64,000 nt of DNA. Origin: Paenibacillus thiaminolyticus. GTDB taxonomy: Bacteria; Bacillota; Bacilli; Paenibacillales; Paenibacillaceae. A program made the translations under genes and the position numbers. The number at the start of each line of letters is the position of its first letter. The stretch's first letter is position 1. Below the pieces are notes generated by a model. It worked only from the letters and a program-made list of their open reading frames with translations. It had not been told where the DNA came from and ran no database searches. Location: positions 1,674,001-1,738,000 of the forward strand of contig NZ_CP041405.1 in NCBI RefSeq assembly GCF_007066085.1. Direction: 5' to 3'. Shown piece by piece: positions 53,007 through 62,615 of this stretch.

Positions 53007-53192
53007 TTATGAAGCGAGCACCTCGACGGTGAACCCGCCCGGGGCCTTCACATAAAATGTCCAGCCATGCAATCTTTTCGGCGGTGCGACATTGAAGCCG
53101 TCTTCCTTCAGCCGCCGGTTAATCTCATTCACCTTCTCTACGCTCTCCTGGATGCTTTTCTGGATATTTGTTCCTTGTTTATCGTAACACAT
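53007..53192 (-). pseudogene. VOC (glyoxalase-like) protein, N-terminally truncated
   Basis: The last 45 residues, VEKVNEINRRLKEDGFNVAP and HGWTFYVKAPGGFTVEVLAS, are the second half of a vicinal-oxygen-chelate domain, with the final metal-ligand glutamate in FTVEVL. The upstream two thirds of the domain are missing and no ribosome binding site precedes the ATG at 53192. Confidence 0.75.
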
Positions 53193-53359
53193 TCATGCAA
53201 GTGATAACCTTTGCTCTACGAATTCGTTGCTCTGGCCATCCCTGACCCGTCACGTGGATTGAAACCCCGATGCGCAACCCTGCAGTGCGGGGCCGGCCAT
53301 CTTGCTGGCTCCATGATATGTTTCACACTGCATTCATAATGAATATATGGCCTTAGCCA

Positions 53360-53827
53360 TTATTCTTCATATTCCACATCATTGTCATTACACCATTCGA
53401 TAGCTTTCTTTTTGTAGCACTGATCACGATATTGATACCAATCCTCTGCAATCCCCAAATCGATTACTTTATCCTTGAATCTTCTGAAGGCGCCTCTGCC
53501 TTGTATAGCGTCCAATAAAATATTCTGTTTTCTGTTATCACGAATGGAGTAACTAAAATCCTCCAGCATCTCGTATTCATTGATATCAAATTGTGTTGGC
53601 AACTCCTCATAATCCTCATCATTTTCTAAGATATCAATCGCCAGTCTTATATTTTCTTGCTCCCAATCCATTAACTTTTCGATCTCGTCATCCTCTATTT
53701 CTTCTGCGGTTCTAATATCATTTTCTGATACCGAAACTACCTCTCCAGTTTTTCGGCATAAATAAGTATAGGTTCCTTCAAATTGCATTGCCATGCCGTC
53801 AATGATTTCTTGCAGTTTAATTTTCAT
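53360..53827 (-). CDS. UPF0158 family protein
   Basis: A 155-residue very acidic protein. It has the UPF0158 pattern: LQEIIDGMAMQFEGTYTYLC, PTQFDINEYEMLEDFSYSI and the end GRGAFRRFKDKVIDLGIAED followed by WYQYRD. Function unknown. The start is ATG 53827 behind GGGTGAG; an upstream ATG at 53836 has no site of its own. Confidence 0.85.
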   Translation of the reverse strand: MKIKLQEIIDGMAMQFEGTYTYLCRKTGEVVSVSENDIRTAEEIEDDEIEKLMDWEQENIRLAIDILENDEDYEELPTQFDINEYEMLEDFSYSIRDNRKQNILLDAIQGRGAFRRFKDKVIDLGIAEDWYQYRDQCYKKKAIEWCNDNDVEYEE

Positions 53828-53958
53828 CGTTCTCACCCGATTTTTTGATTTTACAACCTATTTATCAGAATATCCTTGCTATCGGTACCGTAAAACATTT
53901 TTGTATAGCAACTTAGGATTCGATATAGCCAGATTGCAGCATGTAGAGAACACCTGCA

Positions 53959-54391
53959 CTAAGGTCCCCAAGCTTCGCTTTCTTCAAAATAGCTTAGTCC
54001 CAAACGCCGTATTTCCTCTAACATCAAGCTTGCTTCCTTCGGTTTCCTGATGATTATAATCTTCGTAGTTGGCGAATAGCTTTCCAGCTTTGCCATAATT
54101 CCAGGTCGCTTATCCCTTCGAAAATTCCAGCCGTACTTGATAAATTCCCAGTCAATGGATTCCGGGCAGCCTTCATTCAAGTCAGGTCTTGTTTGGCCAT
54201 GATACTGAATTCTTCGCTTAAGCACCCTATAGGTGGTGATGATATTGAAGTTCACCCATTTCATGGGGAGTATGAACCCATCCCGGCTTCCAAAAGTAAG
54301 CATCCAAATGATACACAGGCAGCTTCAAAATCTCGCCGAGTTCACGGGAAAATGTGGACTTTCCTGAGCCGCTTGAACCAATGATTTCATG
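53959..54391 (-). pseudogene. P-loop kinase (topology modulation protein-like), deleted and frameshifted
   Basis: The upstream part encodes IIGSSGSGKSTFSRELGEIL and PVYHLDAYFWKPGWVHTP, the Walker A region of FlaR/topology-modulation-type kinases. A different phase then gives TYRVLKRRIQYHGQTRPDLN and NFRRDKRPGIMAKLESYSP, the second half. About 45 residues between them, including the I-D-G-N-Y segment, are missing, and the original start codon is lost. Confidence 0.8.
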
Positions 54392-54419
54392 CTCAAATCA
54401 TCTCCCCTGAAAGCTGCAT

Positions 54420-54965
54420 TTATTCATAAAGCGATTTCATGTTTCTCCATTCATCTTCTAATATACTCATCTCTATCAAACTCCAATATGAATCTTGATA
54501 CCGTCTTGCATCCCTTGTTACGCCTTCTTGAACGAAGCCCAGTTTTTCATAGCATCTTCGGGCTGATTCGTTAAAATCAAAAACACCAAGACTTATCCGG
54601 TGCAACTGCAGTTCTTCAAATCCTATTCTTAACGCCTGCTGCATGATTTGTGTACCGTACCCCTTGCCCCGGCTGCTCTTATTTCCGATGAGTACCTTGC
54701 CTATTCTTGCTGAGCGGTTATGTCTTTCTATTCGGCCGATGGAAATATGACCGACTGTCTGATTGGTTTCCGTTTCGATTGCTTTATATATAAGTCTGTG
54801 TGAACGCTCTACATCATTAGCTCCCTTGATATATTCGAGCAGTTGATCTTCAGTCAGTGGATATTTGAATTCCGGCCCGGCCCATTGGAGCAAAAATGCT
54901 TCATCCCCGCTCCATGATATCAGTTCTTGAAAATCGGAAGGCACGAAATATTGAAGCGTGATCAT
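54420..54965 (-). CDS. GNAT family N-acetyltransferase (RimJ/RimL-like)
   Basis: A 181-residue acetyltransferase. Core motifs are HISIGRIERHNRSARIGKVL, GNKSSRGKGYGTQIMQQALR (acetyl-CoA loop) and GVFDFNESARRCYEKLGFVQ. The N-terminal FQELISWSGDEAFLLQWAGP is common in the RimJ/RimL group. GAGGGGTG precedes the start. Substrate not known. Confidence 0.85.
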   Translation of the reverse strand: MITLQYFVPSDFQELISWSGDEAFLLQWAGPEFKYPLTEDQLLEYIKGANDVERSHRLIYKAIETETNQTVGHISIGRIERHNRSARIGKVLIGNKSSRGKGYGTQIMQQALRIGFEELQLHRISLGVFDFNESARRCYEKLGFVQEGVTRDARRYQDSYWSLIEMSILEDEWRNMKSLYE

Positions 54966-54998
54966 ACGTATTCACCCCTCCTTGTCATGTGGCGTCCA

Positions 54999-55274
54999 TC
55001 AAGCATAATATCCGCCTCGCTTGACATATTGCCCTTCGGCAGCGTAATGCTTATAGATTTTGGAGAACACGCGATATGCCATAAATTCGCTTTTCTTTTC
55101 ACTCGTAAAAACAATGATATTATTCAATGGTGTGTCTTTTGCTATTTCCCCGCTCATTAATTTGGAAAGATCGACTTCCATTTCATATTCCAAGGTTTGC
55201 ATGCAATGGCCATATCGGTAGCGCGCGACGGTTCCTCTCTCTTCGATTAATTCGAACTCAATACAAATCGCCAT
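54999..55274 (-). CDS. Hypothetical 91-residue protein
   Basis: From ATG 55274, with AAGGAGAG upstream, the product is a single small domain (FELIEERGTVARYRYGHCMQ, NNIIVFTSEKKSEFMAYRVF). No family recognised. The open frame continues upstream as a shadow of the dehydrogenase remnant, so the internal start is chosen by its ribosome binding site. Confidence 0.6.
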   Translation of the reverse strand: MAICIEFELIEERGTVARYRYGHCMQTLEYEMEVDLSKLMSGEIAKDTPLNNIIVFTSEKKSEFMAYRVFSKIYKHYAAEGQYVKRGGYYA

Positions 55275-55309
55275 CTTCCCACTCTCCTTGACCTTGAGAC
55301 CACAGTACC

Positions 55310-56400
55310 TTATACATACTCGCTTCGAGTATCGAACAGAAGCGGATCCAGCTTGGCCCATGGCGTAAAGGTTGTCGTTAAAGAGTACCGTTCGCCCGAT
55401 TCCGCTGATCGATAGGCTCCGAACATAATTTCGTGCACGTGGAGCTGCTGCTTGCCTGACTGTATCGGCTGCTTGCCGGTTCGAAGACAATGAACGAAAT
55501 GGGCGATCACACTTTCGTTGGTCTGCTTGGCGATCTCCCCGCGTGGGATATAGCAATCCTCCTGCCCGCGCCAATGGACTTGTTCCGCATTTGGCATGGG
55601 CTCCGCCGTTTGAACAATTAAGGGATAGCCGCTGTCATTGATCGCGATCGTTCCTTTTCGTCCATAAATAATCGTATTATTCTGCTTGAACGCCATGCCC
55701 CACAAGGAGCGAATCACGGCATGCTGCCCTCCGGCAAATTGGAGGATGATCGTCACATTGTCATCCACATCGCTGCGTACCTTCTTCCCGTCTCCGACGA
55801 TGCGGTTCGGAATCAGCGTATTCACTTCGGCCATCACGCTGACGGCCGGTCCTAACAAACCGACGAGCCGGCTGATCGGATATGCCGCGCAATCAAGCAC
55901 CGCCCCTCCATGGGCGATGGATTTAGTATAATACCAGTTGTCACGCCATGGGCCGGGAAGGGACAACTGCGCTTCGGCTCCCGTAATCTTGCCGATGTAG
56001 CGCTCATTCACAAACTCGGAGGCGGCTAAGAAGACAGGATGCAAATCAAACGGCAAACTCATGAAGATAGCGCCTTTCGCCTCGGCCAGGGAGACCATGC
56101 GTTCGCAGTCCTCGAAGGAAGTAGCGATCGGCTTCTCATTAAGTACATGCAGGCCCCGTTCCAGCGCGGCAATGAGTGGGGAGTTGTCACAACGACCCCG
56201 TCGAGCTCCTCTTGATCCATCATGACCCGGTAATCATCATACCATCTGGGGACTCCATGCTCTGCCGCTTTCCTCTCGGCATGCTCCATATGCTTGGCGC
56301 AAGTAGCCAGAACACGAACTCCTTCCAATTGAGCCGCCTGTTCAAAATATCGATTGCTGACATGTCCGCTTCCAATCATGCCTAAATGAATTGTTTTCAT
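55310..56400 (-). pseudogene. Gfo/Idh/MocA family oxidoreductase, frameshifted
   Basis: The 5' part from ATG 56400 (AAGGAGA upstream) encodes the NAD(P)-binding domain, IHLGMIGSGHVSNRYFEQAA to DGVVVTTPHS. At about 56175 the phase changes, and the following frame continues LIAALERGLHVLNEKPIATS and the substrate domain to the stop at 55310. Around the shift about five family residues (after TTPHS) are lost, so a deletion rather than a sequencing slip is likely. Both parts are otherwise well conserved, which means the inactivation is recent or the break is an assembly error. Confidence 0.85.
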
Positions 56401-56466
56401 GGATATCTCCTTCATGTGGACTAATATGCACTCCGTAAAGCGATGAAGTAAGCAAGATAACAACGC

Positions 56467-57231
56467 TTATTGCCGATGAATCTCTCGCACTTTCGGTTCT
56501 GATATCGTTACAACATTGACAATATGATCCACAATCCCGTAATGTAGATAAGGCCCCGGGTATTCCTGACTTGCAAACGCAGCATTCGATATGTAGTCTA
56601 AAAACCTGGATGTAGAATAGATTCTAAATGTCTTTTTACCCTCGAACCTTTCATAATCATCCCATGAAGTAAATGACTCATTGATTACTGAATACCCAAT
56701 ATTTTGATTCAAAATCGAGCTGAATGATTGGGGCATTCGTACTTTGAAAAAATCTTTCGAAAGATTATCAATCTCTCGTTTATATAAGTTAATTAGTCTC
56801 TCCATTTCACGTTTCTCTTCTTCAATCAGATGATTATAGCGATGATTAATATCTTCAACAACACTATCATACCCTACAAATAAGATCGGTATATATTCAT
56901 AGCGTTTATCAAAAGACCGTAATTGTGATAATTCAGCACATCCTAATATCAGATCATAAGACCCGTCAACCATACCGCTAACAATCCAATTTATTCTTTC
57001 CCGCTGTACATCAATAGATTTTTCTTCGTACAAACTTAGAATATACTGGGTTAAATCCTTTTCAGTGCAAAGAGAATGAAAATCTAGCGATATAAAAAAT
57101 TCATACGTATTATTGCCTAACTCGGATAAAAAGTTTTTGTCATAAATCCACTGTTCCAACTCCTCTACATGAATGCCTCCACTTAAGAACTTCATAAAAT
57201 AATCGGTTATTTCTTTTGAAAAATGAAACAT
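56467..57231 (-). CDS. Hypothetical protein with immunity-like N-terminal domain
   Basis: A 254-residue AT-rich cytoplasmic protein. The first 75 residues (MKFLSGGIHVEELEQWIYDK, NTYEFFISLDFHSL) match the general pattern of small Firmicute proteins with F-L-x-G-x-I-x-x-x-E-x-W-x-Y, several of which act as toxin immunity proteins. The rest is charged and unassigned. The start at ATG 57231 has AGAGGTGC upstream. No toxin gene is next to it. Confidence 0.5.
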   Translation of the reverse strand: MFHFSKEITDYFMKFLSGGIHVEELEQWIYDKNFLSELGNNTYEFFISLDFHSLCTEKDLTQYILSLYEEKSIDVQRERINWIVSGMVDGSYDLILGCAELSQLRSFDKRYEYIPILFVGYDSVVEDINHRYNHLIEEEKREMERLINLYKREIDNLSKDFFKVRMPQSFSSILNQNIGYSVINESFTSWDDYERFEGKKTFRIYSTSRFLDYISNAAFASQEYPGPYLHYGIVDHIVNVVTISEPKVREIHRQ

Positions 57232-57394
57232 TTCATTTCGCACCTCTTTGCAAGATCGGATTATTAATCCGTTAAACATAGAATCGAATTTCCCCGAAGT
57301 TGATGCCAGGCACACAGTAAAAAAGGAAAAAGCCTGATTTCAAGCCCTTTCCCCTTATCGGACAATATTGTTGAACCCATTATGCCGGAATGAT

Positions 57395-58024
57395 TTATTG
57401 GCGTTTTTTAAGTTCGCCCGCCACTTTATACTCATGGACAGCGCCGTCTTTGAGAAAATAATACGTAATGTCCAATAATTCTTCTTGTTCATTCCAGGTG
57501 ATAAATAGTTGTCCCGAAACCTTTTTATTTTTCAGGCCTTCCATATCAATGGAGTCATTGTCCGCTTCAAATTTATAATCGTCTTTTGCCCCGATGTCAT
57601 AACGCCATAGAATCAAATCGCCAGCCGCAGCATCTCTTACTTCAGCGTACTTGCCTCCCCAAATTTTTTTGACCTGATCTTTGGAAAGAGGCAAATTCAT
57701 GGGCTGCTTGTGATAAAAATCAGTTCCGAACTGAGGTTCCGTCTTCTTGTCAGACGCTGTGCCCAATAACCCGCGATCCGATAAATTTCGGAGAATGGTT
57801 GCCATTTCTCCGCGGGTCAGAGGCTCGTCGCCGCCGAACCGGTTGTCGGAAATGCCGCTCATCAACCCGCTATCCTTGGCCCATTCCGCATGTTCAGACC
57901 ACCAGCCGCGGTCTTTAAAATAACCTTTTAATACCTGCCCGCTTGCTTCAACCATGCCTGACGCATGAATGAGGACGGCTGCACAGACACCAATTCCTAC
58001 GCCTTTAAGCATGTTTTTATTCAT
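57395..58024 (-). CDS. S-layer homology domain protein
   Basis: A 209-residue exported protein from ATG 58024 (AAGGAGTCG upstream). A signal peptide (NKNMLKGVGIGVCAAVLIHA) is followed by one SLH motif (YFKDRGWWSEHAEWAKDSGL, FGGDEPLTRGEMATILRNLS) that anchors proteins to cell-wall pyruvylated polymers. The C-terminal 110 residues (VKKIWGGKYAEVRDAAAGDL, TYYFLKDGAVHEY) have no recognised fold. One SLH motif alone is weak for anchoring. Confidence 0.85.
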   Translation of the reverse strand: MNKNMLKGVGIGVCAAVLIHASGMVEASGQVLKGYFKDRGWWSEHAEWAKDSGLMSGISDNRFGGDEPLTRGEMATILRNLSDRGLLGTASDKKTEPQFGTDFYHKQPMNLPLSKDQVKKIWGGKYAEVRDAAAGDLILWRYDIGAKDDYKFEADNDSIDMEGLKNKKVSGQLFITWNEQEELLDITYYFLKDGAVHEYKVAGELKKRQ

Positions 58025-58124
58025 TTTCACGACTCCTTCCTTGGAAACATGACATCTGTAGAATTCCACGGCATTCGTGCATAACGTCTATCCAATTTAC
58101 GAACCGAGGAACCCGATTTCCCGT

Positions 58125-58739
58125 TTAGGCCGACCCGCCAGCCCCGCTTCGTAGAGTAACGGTATCAGGCAGGCTCAGCCCCTTACCAACAGGCTGCACG
58201 CTCTCCATGACCTTCGCTGTCATGTCTGCCCCGATTAACGAATCGATGAGCCATGCAGCTAACTCCTGCCCGGCCAGGCATCCGGCGGCCGTGCTTATAT
58301 TCCCGACATTGACGAAGCTCTTATTGACAATCTCCACTCCCAATTCGGCAAGTTGATGAACAGCCGTAGGATACGTAGTTGCCTGCTTTCCCGTCAACAA
58401 TCCCATAGCTCCCAAAAGCAGCGCACCTGAGCACATAGAGCCTATCAATTGCTTCTCCGGATTGAGTTGAAAACGTTTTAAATAATGAGAATTCTGATAC
58501 AGCTTCTGAACACCTTTCCCACTGGAAAAAAGAACGGCATCCGATGAATTCGCCTCTTCGATCCTTCCATGCGTAGGAATACGAAGTCCTGCCATAGACA
58601 CATGCGAATCCTCCGTTCCCAGTATCCTGACGTCCCAATCGTCCAGTCCGCCTACTAACCTCACCCTGTTCAATACATCCCACGGCAGGAACAAGTCAAG
58701 ATCCGTAAAATCATCAAAACACACAAGAGCGATTTTCAT
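58125..58739 (-). CDS. DJ-1/PfpI family protein
   Basis: A 204-residue protein of the class I glutamine-amidotransferase-like fold. The nucleophile elbow is in LIGSMCSGALLLGAMGLL with the active cysteine, and ATTYPTAVHQLAELG follows as in the transcriptional-regulator-like/isonitrile-hydratase-like branch; no AraC DNA-binding domain is attached. The start ATG 58739 has GAGAGGTG upstream. Confidence 0.85.
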   Translation of the reverse strand: MKIALVCFDDFTDLDLFLPWDVLNRVRLVGGLDDWDVRILGTEDSHVSMAGLRIPTHGRIEEANSSDAVLFSSGKGVQKLYQNSHYLKRFQLNPEKQLIGSMCSGALLLGAMGLLTGKQATTYPTAVHQLAELGVEIVNKSFVNVGNISTAAGCLAGQELAAWLIDSLIGADMTAKVMESVQPVGKGLSLPDTVTLRSGAGGSA

Positions 58740-58753
58740 TTTTTCACCTCTCA

Positions 58754-58906
58754 TCATTGATTTAAACCATCATATGTTAGGGAGCAATCCAATAATTCGT
58801 TCAGCTCGCTCTCAGGGAGTACCTTGTTCGCGCAGTAGACCAGGCTGGAGTGAAAGCCCCATTCTCCATATGCAACCAAACTGCTCTTCTTGCTGTGCTG
58901 TCTCAC
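58754..58906 (-). CDS. Small hypothetical frame (50 residues)
   Basis: A minus-strand frame (GTG 58906 to TGA 58754) encodes GEWGFHSSLVYCANKVLPES and ends in LDCSLTYDGLNQ, 14 bases before the PfpI gene. No clear ribosome binding site at the GTG; AAGGAG lies about 15 bases upstream of it. It could be real or the tail of a decayed gene. Confidence 0.3.
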   Translation of the reverse strand: MRQHSKKSSLVAYGEWGFHSSLVYCANKVLPESELNELLDCSLTYDGLNQ

Positions 58907-58920
58907 TAAAGCCCAAATTC

Positions 58921-59341
58921 CTAAATCTCCTTGGGCGCCTCGTCAAACAGAATCCAATCTTTGTACTTCATCACATAAGACTCTCCAAACATTTTGAACC
59001 CGTCCAAATATCCGGCGCCCTCTTTTTCAGGCAGCTTATCGCATATTTCGGCTAACAACAACACTTCTTCAATGCCGAGAGTTATCCACGCTTTTTCTTC
59101 ATTTTTGGATAGAATGCTTTCAAAACGGCATTTCACCAATGCGGAGGAATCGAGCTCATGGCGTTTTCAAAGTCCTTTGCCAAATTTGCTCGTCCAAGCC
59201 GGGCACAGATCGGGAAAAATCGGACCAATCCATCATATCTTCATACGCAACGATCTCGAACCCTCTGCTATCGAGTTCGTTTCTTTCCGCGACTTGCTTG
59301 CATGCTCTACATTTGAAAGCCAGCTGTTCCTTTTCCATCAT
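58921..59341 (-). pseudogene. Hypothetical cysteine-containing protein, split by a frameshift
   Basis: The 5' half (from ATG 59341) encodes EKEQLAFKCRACKQVAERNE with a C-x-x-C pair and YEDMMDWSDFSRSVPGLDEQ, stopping at 59156. The 3' half continues in another phase, HELDSSALVKCRFESILSKN to DWILFDEAPKEI, ending at 58921. The two together give about 138 residues. The family is not recognised. Confidence 0.55.
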
Positions 59342-59447
59342 GCACCTGCTTAATTATGTAAAATATTGAGTCCTCATATAATGATATTATAGTTCATCTA
59401 TCTTCCTCTTTACCTCCTAAAAATTTGAATAAGGATCCCGGCATGCG

Positions 59448-59480
59448 AAAGCGGAAGCTCTGCCGATCTTCCGCTTTTTT
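59448..59480. terminator. Bidirectional hairpin terminator
   Basis: AAAGCGGAAG and CTTCCGCTTT form a 10-base stem; TTTT follows on the plus strand. It lies 40 bases past the end of the polysaccharide operon on the minus strand. Confidence 0.7.
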
Positions 59481-59522
59481 GGACTCGCCACTATATAGAA
59501 CGAACTGAGGCTTCACGCCGAG

Positions 59523-60011
59523 CTACCACGCGCTGTCAAACGCCGCTTCCATTTGTGCCGCCTCCTTAGAGACCGCGAAAAAGACAAAGCGGCCTTTCGT
59601 TTTTAGAACATGCTTTTCGATGAGAAAATATTCTTCCGGGCGATAGTCTTTAAACTTTACCGTCTGGGCTTCGATTCGCTGCAATATGTTTTGTTTGACG
59701 CTTTCTGCCTGATCCGCATCTTTTACTTTGATAACTGCCAATTCGTCCGCCTTTACATTGGATGCAGCCGTATACAGAATAAAATCCTCCACTTCATCGG
59801 CATCGAGATGATAGAGCTTATGCAGCTTCTTCCGATCCCCCTGATTCATCTCATCCAGGTTCACCGCCCGTTGAATTCGCTCCGCCACCGCGGCGGCCGA
59901 CAGCTCCTCCCCGTCTTGCTTACCGGAACATCCGGCCAATGCGCCGATGACAACGGCTAACATGAATAAAAAGGCGAGGCATTTCCAAGCCCCTTGTCTA
60001 TATTGTTTCAT
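59523..60011 (-). CDS. DUF4358 lipoprotein
   Basis: A 162-residue lipoprotein: signal FLFMLAVVIGALAGC with lipobox L-A-G-C, then one DUF4358 domain (EDFILYTAASNVKADELAVI, IEKHVLKTKGRFVFFAVSKE). DUF4358 genes commonly accompany MBOAT/DHHW acetylation modules. Its start overlaps the DHHW gene by four bases, so it belongs to that machinery. Confidence 0.87.
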   Translation of the reverse strand: MKQYRQGAWKCLAFLFMLAVVIGALAGCSGKQDGEELSAAAVAERIQRAVNLDEMNQGDRKKLHKLYHLDADEVEDFILYTAASNVKADELAVIKVKDADQAESVKQNILQRIEAQTVKFKDYRPEEYFLIEKHVLKTKGRFVFFAVSKEAAQMEAAFDSAW

Positions 60012-61159
60012 TCGACCAACTCCGATAGATTCTGAATAGATGGCTCTTCAAAGAATGTATTGACATTATAGAGCAGCAGCATGTCACGGATACCGTGCTG
60101 CCGCACGAGTGCCTTCAAGTCTTCCCCGTAATACCGGAGATCGACGACATAAATTTCGCTAAAATGCTCCGTTAAGAAGGGCAGCAAACTATTGGCGTAC
60201 GAATCTTTGACCACCAACAGCTTCCTCTTTCCCTCCGGGTGGACCGTCGTGATTTTAATAAGCGCATGATTGCCGTTAAAAAACACGGTATACTTATCCT
60301 TCTGTGCGAGATTGCCCATCTCGTACAAAGAATCCGCCGTTCGCTGTTCATCGACGTACTCCACTTTATAGCTCGCTTCCTTCTTCGGCAGATAGAGCTC
60401 GATCCCGTCCGGCCGGATATGCCGGAATCCGCTCTTCGAATAGAGCGAGCCGTAAAATTGATCCGTTATGCGCTGAATGCGGAAATCTTCCTTGTCCAGC
60501 GGGATGATCCCCATGTGCTTGCACAGCTCCCGATAGGCGTAATAGGCGCCGGTCGTGGTCCAATGATGATCGGTTCGGTAAAAAATAGGCTGTTCCCGTT
60601 CTGCAGACAGCGCGGGATGCACATCGACGAAGCGAATCGTGCCAGGAAGCTTCTGCCGTACCTTGTCCATATACGCCGGTTCATCGCCGGATGCGGCATA
60701 CGCCGGGAGCTTATCCTGGTGCAGCGCGGCCGCGGTAGGCACAAGCATCATATATTTGCGAACGCCGGGCGTGGCATGGTCGAACGCGCGAATGGCCTCT
60801 ATCTTATCCTCCACATCCCTGTCTTCCGGCGGGTTGAAGCGTTGAATAAGGAAGCCGTCCTTACCCAAGTACACCCCGTTGCTCTCCTTTTTTCCCATCG
60901 CCCGATCCGCATCGGTCTTCACTCCGATCCAGGCATCCCGGAAGACGAATTGATCGGACACATACTGCTCGTAATTGGAAGTAAATTTTCCCGCCGCCAG
61001 CGACTGCAGCGTAAAGTCAGGCCACTTCTCCAACACCCGATTTTCCGCTTCCGAAAATTCACGTTCCGCCGTCAGAAGATTCAGCACGGCGAGCGCGCCT
61101 ATAAAGAGGAGCAGCAGTACGGCCATTACATATTTATAGATTTTGTCGTATCTGTTCAT
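60008..61159 (-). CDS. DHHW family (AlgJ/AlgX-like) acetyltransferase component
   Basis: A 383-residue protein from ATG 61159 (GGAGGCGGCG upstream) with one N-terminal membrane anchor (VMAVLLLLFIGALAVLNLL) and an extracytoplasmic SGNH-like domain. The catalytic D-H-H-W is in PIFYRTDHHWTTTGAYYAY, and the serine region is in LLVVKDSYANSLLPFL. Such proteins receive acetyl groups from the MBOAT partner, encoded next door, and attach them to an exported polysaccharide. Confidence 0.9.
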   Translation of the reverse strand: MNRYDKIYKYVMAVLLLLFIGALAVLNLLTAEREFSEAENRVLEKWPDFTLQSLAAGKFTSNYEQYVSDQFVFRDAWIGVKTDADRAMGKKESNGVYLGKDGFLIQRFNPPEDRDVEDKIEAIRAFDHATPGVRKYMMLVPTAAALHQDKLPAYAASGDEPAYMDKVRQKLPGTIRFVDVHPALSAEREQPIFYRTDHHWTTTGAYYAYRELCKHMGIIPLDKEDFRIQRITDQFYGSLYSKSGFRHIRPDGIELYLPKKEASYKVEYVDEQRTADSLYEMGNLAQKDKYTVFFNGNHALIKITTVHPEGKRKLLVVKDSYANSLLPFLTEHFSEIYVVDLRYYGEDLKALVRQHGIRDMLLLYNVNTFFEEPSIQNLSELVE

Positions 61160-61173
61160 CGGCGCCGCCTCCT

Positions 61174-62580
61174 TCAAAAGCGAAAATATAGGAATGGGTT
61201 GTACGTTTCCGTGACCAGATAAGCCGTCGACAGCAACAGGAACAGCAAATACATCGCCGGAACGAGGATAGCTCCTGCCATGTTCCCTTTTTCCCTGAAG
61301 AACGATAATGCCTTCCGGGGAAGCGGCGTCGCGCACAACGTCACCACGATCAACAAGACAACATTCGCAGACAGATCATAAAGTGCTTGACGGTCGACCA
61401 ATCCATGCGTGCCGTACCCGAACATCGCCCCGGCGAATTCCGCGGCGGAACCCAGATTTTCGTATTCGAACAAGACCCAGCCGAAGATCACGATCAGAAG
61501 CGTATAGACATGTCCAACGATGCGAGGACTGCGCTGCAGCCATTGCAACAGGAACAGCTTCTCGGCCATAACGAAAATACCGAAATACAAGCCCCACAGC
61601 ATAAAATTCCAGTTCGCTCCGTGCCACAAGCCGGTTGCGAGCCAGACGGCGAACAGATTGCGGAACTGGATCAGCAGGCCCGACCGGTTGCCGCCGAGCG
61701 GAATATAGATATATTCGCGGAACCAGGCTCCCAATGAAATATGCCACCTGCGCCAGAACTCCGTAACGCTTTTGGATATATAGGGATAATTGAAGTTTTC
61801 CACAAAATCGAACCCGAACATCTTCCCAAGTCCGCGCGCCATATCCGAATATCCGCTAAAATCGAAATAGATCTGGAACGTAAAGGCGATAATGCCAAGC
61901 CAGGCCGACAATACGCTTAGCTCTTCTGCCGGCGCCGCCTTCACGCTCGTCCACAGCAAGCCGATATTATTGGCCAGCAGCACTTTTTTGGCAAGTCCTC
62001 TGATGAATAATTCCGCCCCTTCGCCGAACCGGTCCAGCGTCATCGTTCGGGAGGCCAATTGTCTCGCGATATCGCCGTACTTGACGATCGGACCCGCGAC
62101 AAGCTGCGGGAACATGGTGACATAAGCGCCGAAGGAGATGATATTCGTCTGTACGGGCACTTTGTCCCGGTATACGTCCACGATGTAAGACATCGTCTGG
62201 AACGTATAGAAGGATATGCCCACCGGCAGGGGCAGATCCGCCGCCTGGATATGCAAATGGAATAACTGGTTAATCGTGTCGACGACAAATCCGGCATATT
62301 TGAAGAAGCAGAGAATGCCCAAGCTGCCGGCGATGGAGCCGATAAAGACCGCTCTGGCGATCGGCTTGCGGTGCCGGTACTTCTCGATCAACAGTCCGTT
62401 AACATAATCGAAGACGGTCGAGAAAATCATGATAAAAATATAGACAGGCTCGCCCCAGGCATAGAAAATCAGGCTTGCGGCGAGCAGTACCGCATTTCTA
62501 AGCCTCTTCGGCGATACATAGTAGATCAGAATCGTTGCCGGCAAAAAGAGGAACAGAAACAGGAGACTGCTAAAGACCAC
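61174..62580 (-). CDS. MBOAT family O-acyltransferase (AlgI-like)
   Basis: A 468-residue membrane protein with about 11 helices that passes acetyl groups across the membrane. MBOAT features are YFDFSGYSDMARGLGKMFGF, the FWRRWHISLGAWFREYIYIP motif and the invariant histidine in ATGLWHGANWNFMLWGLYFG. It precedes the DHHW gene by 14 bases. Alginate AlgI and teichoic-acid DltB are relatives; the AlgI type fits the neighbours. Confidence 0.93.
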   Translation of the reverse strand: MVFSSLLFLFLFLPATILIYYVSPKRLRNAVLLAASLIFYAWGEPVYIFIMIFSTVFDYVNGLLIEKYRHRKPIARAVFIGSIAGSLGILCFFKYAGFVVDTINQLFHLHIQAADLPLPVGISFYTFQTMSYIVDVYRDKVPVQTNIISFGAYVTMFPQLVAGPIVKYGDIARQLASRTMTLDRFGEGAELFIRGLAKKVLLANNIGLLWTSVKAAPAEELSVLSAWLGIIAFTFQIYFDFSGYSDMARGLGKMFGFDFVENFNYPYISKSVTEFWRRWHISLGAWFREYIYIPLGGNRSGLLIQFRNLFAVWLATGLWHGANWNFMLWGLYFGIFVMAEKLFLLQWLQRSPRIVGHVYTLLIVIFGWVLFEYENLGSAAEFAGAMFGYGTHGLVDRQALYDLSANVVLLIVVTLCATPLPRKALSFFREKGNMAGAILVPAMYLLFLLLSTAYLVTETYNPFLYFRF

Positions 62581-62615
62581 TTTCTGTCACCTCGCATAAT
62601 CGAACGATAAGCATG

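Noticed and set aside
53231..53260. CGTGGATTGAAAC resembling the 3' end of the CRISPR repeat
   Set aside because: Only about 12 bases match the repeat end, no second copy follows at repeat spacing, and no leader is present; probably chance or a very old remnant.
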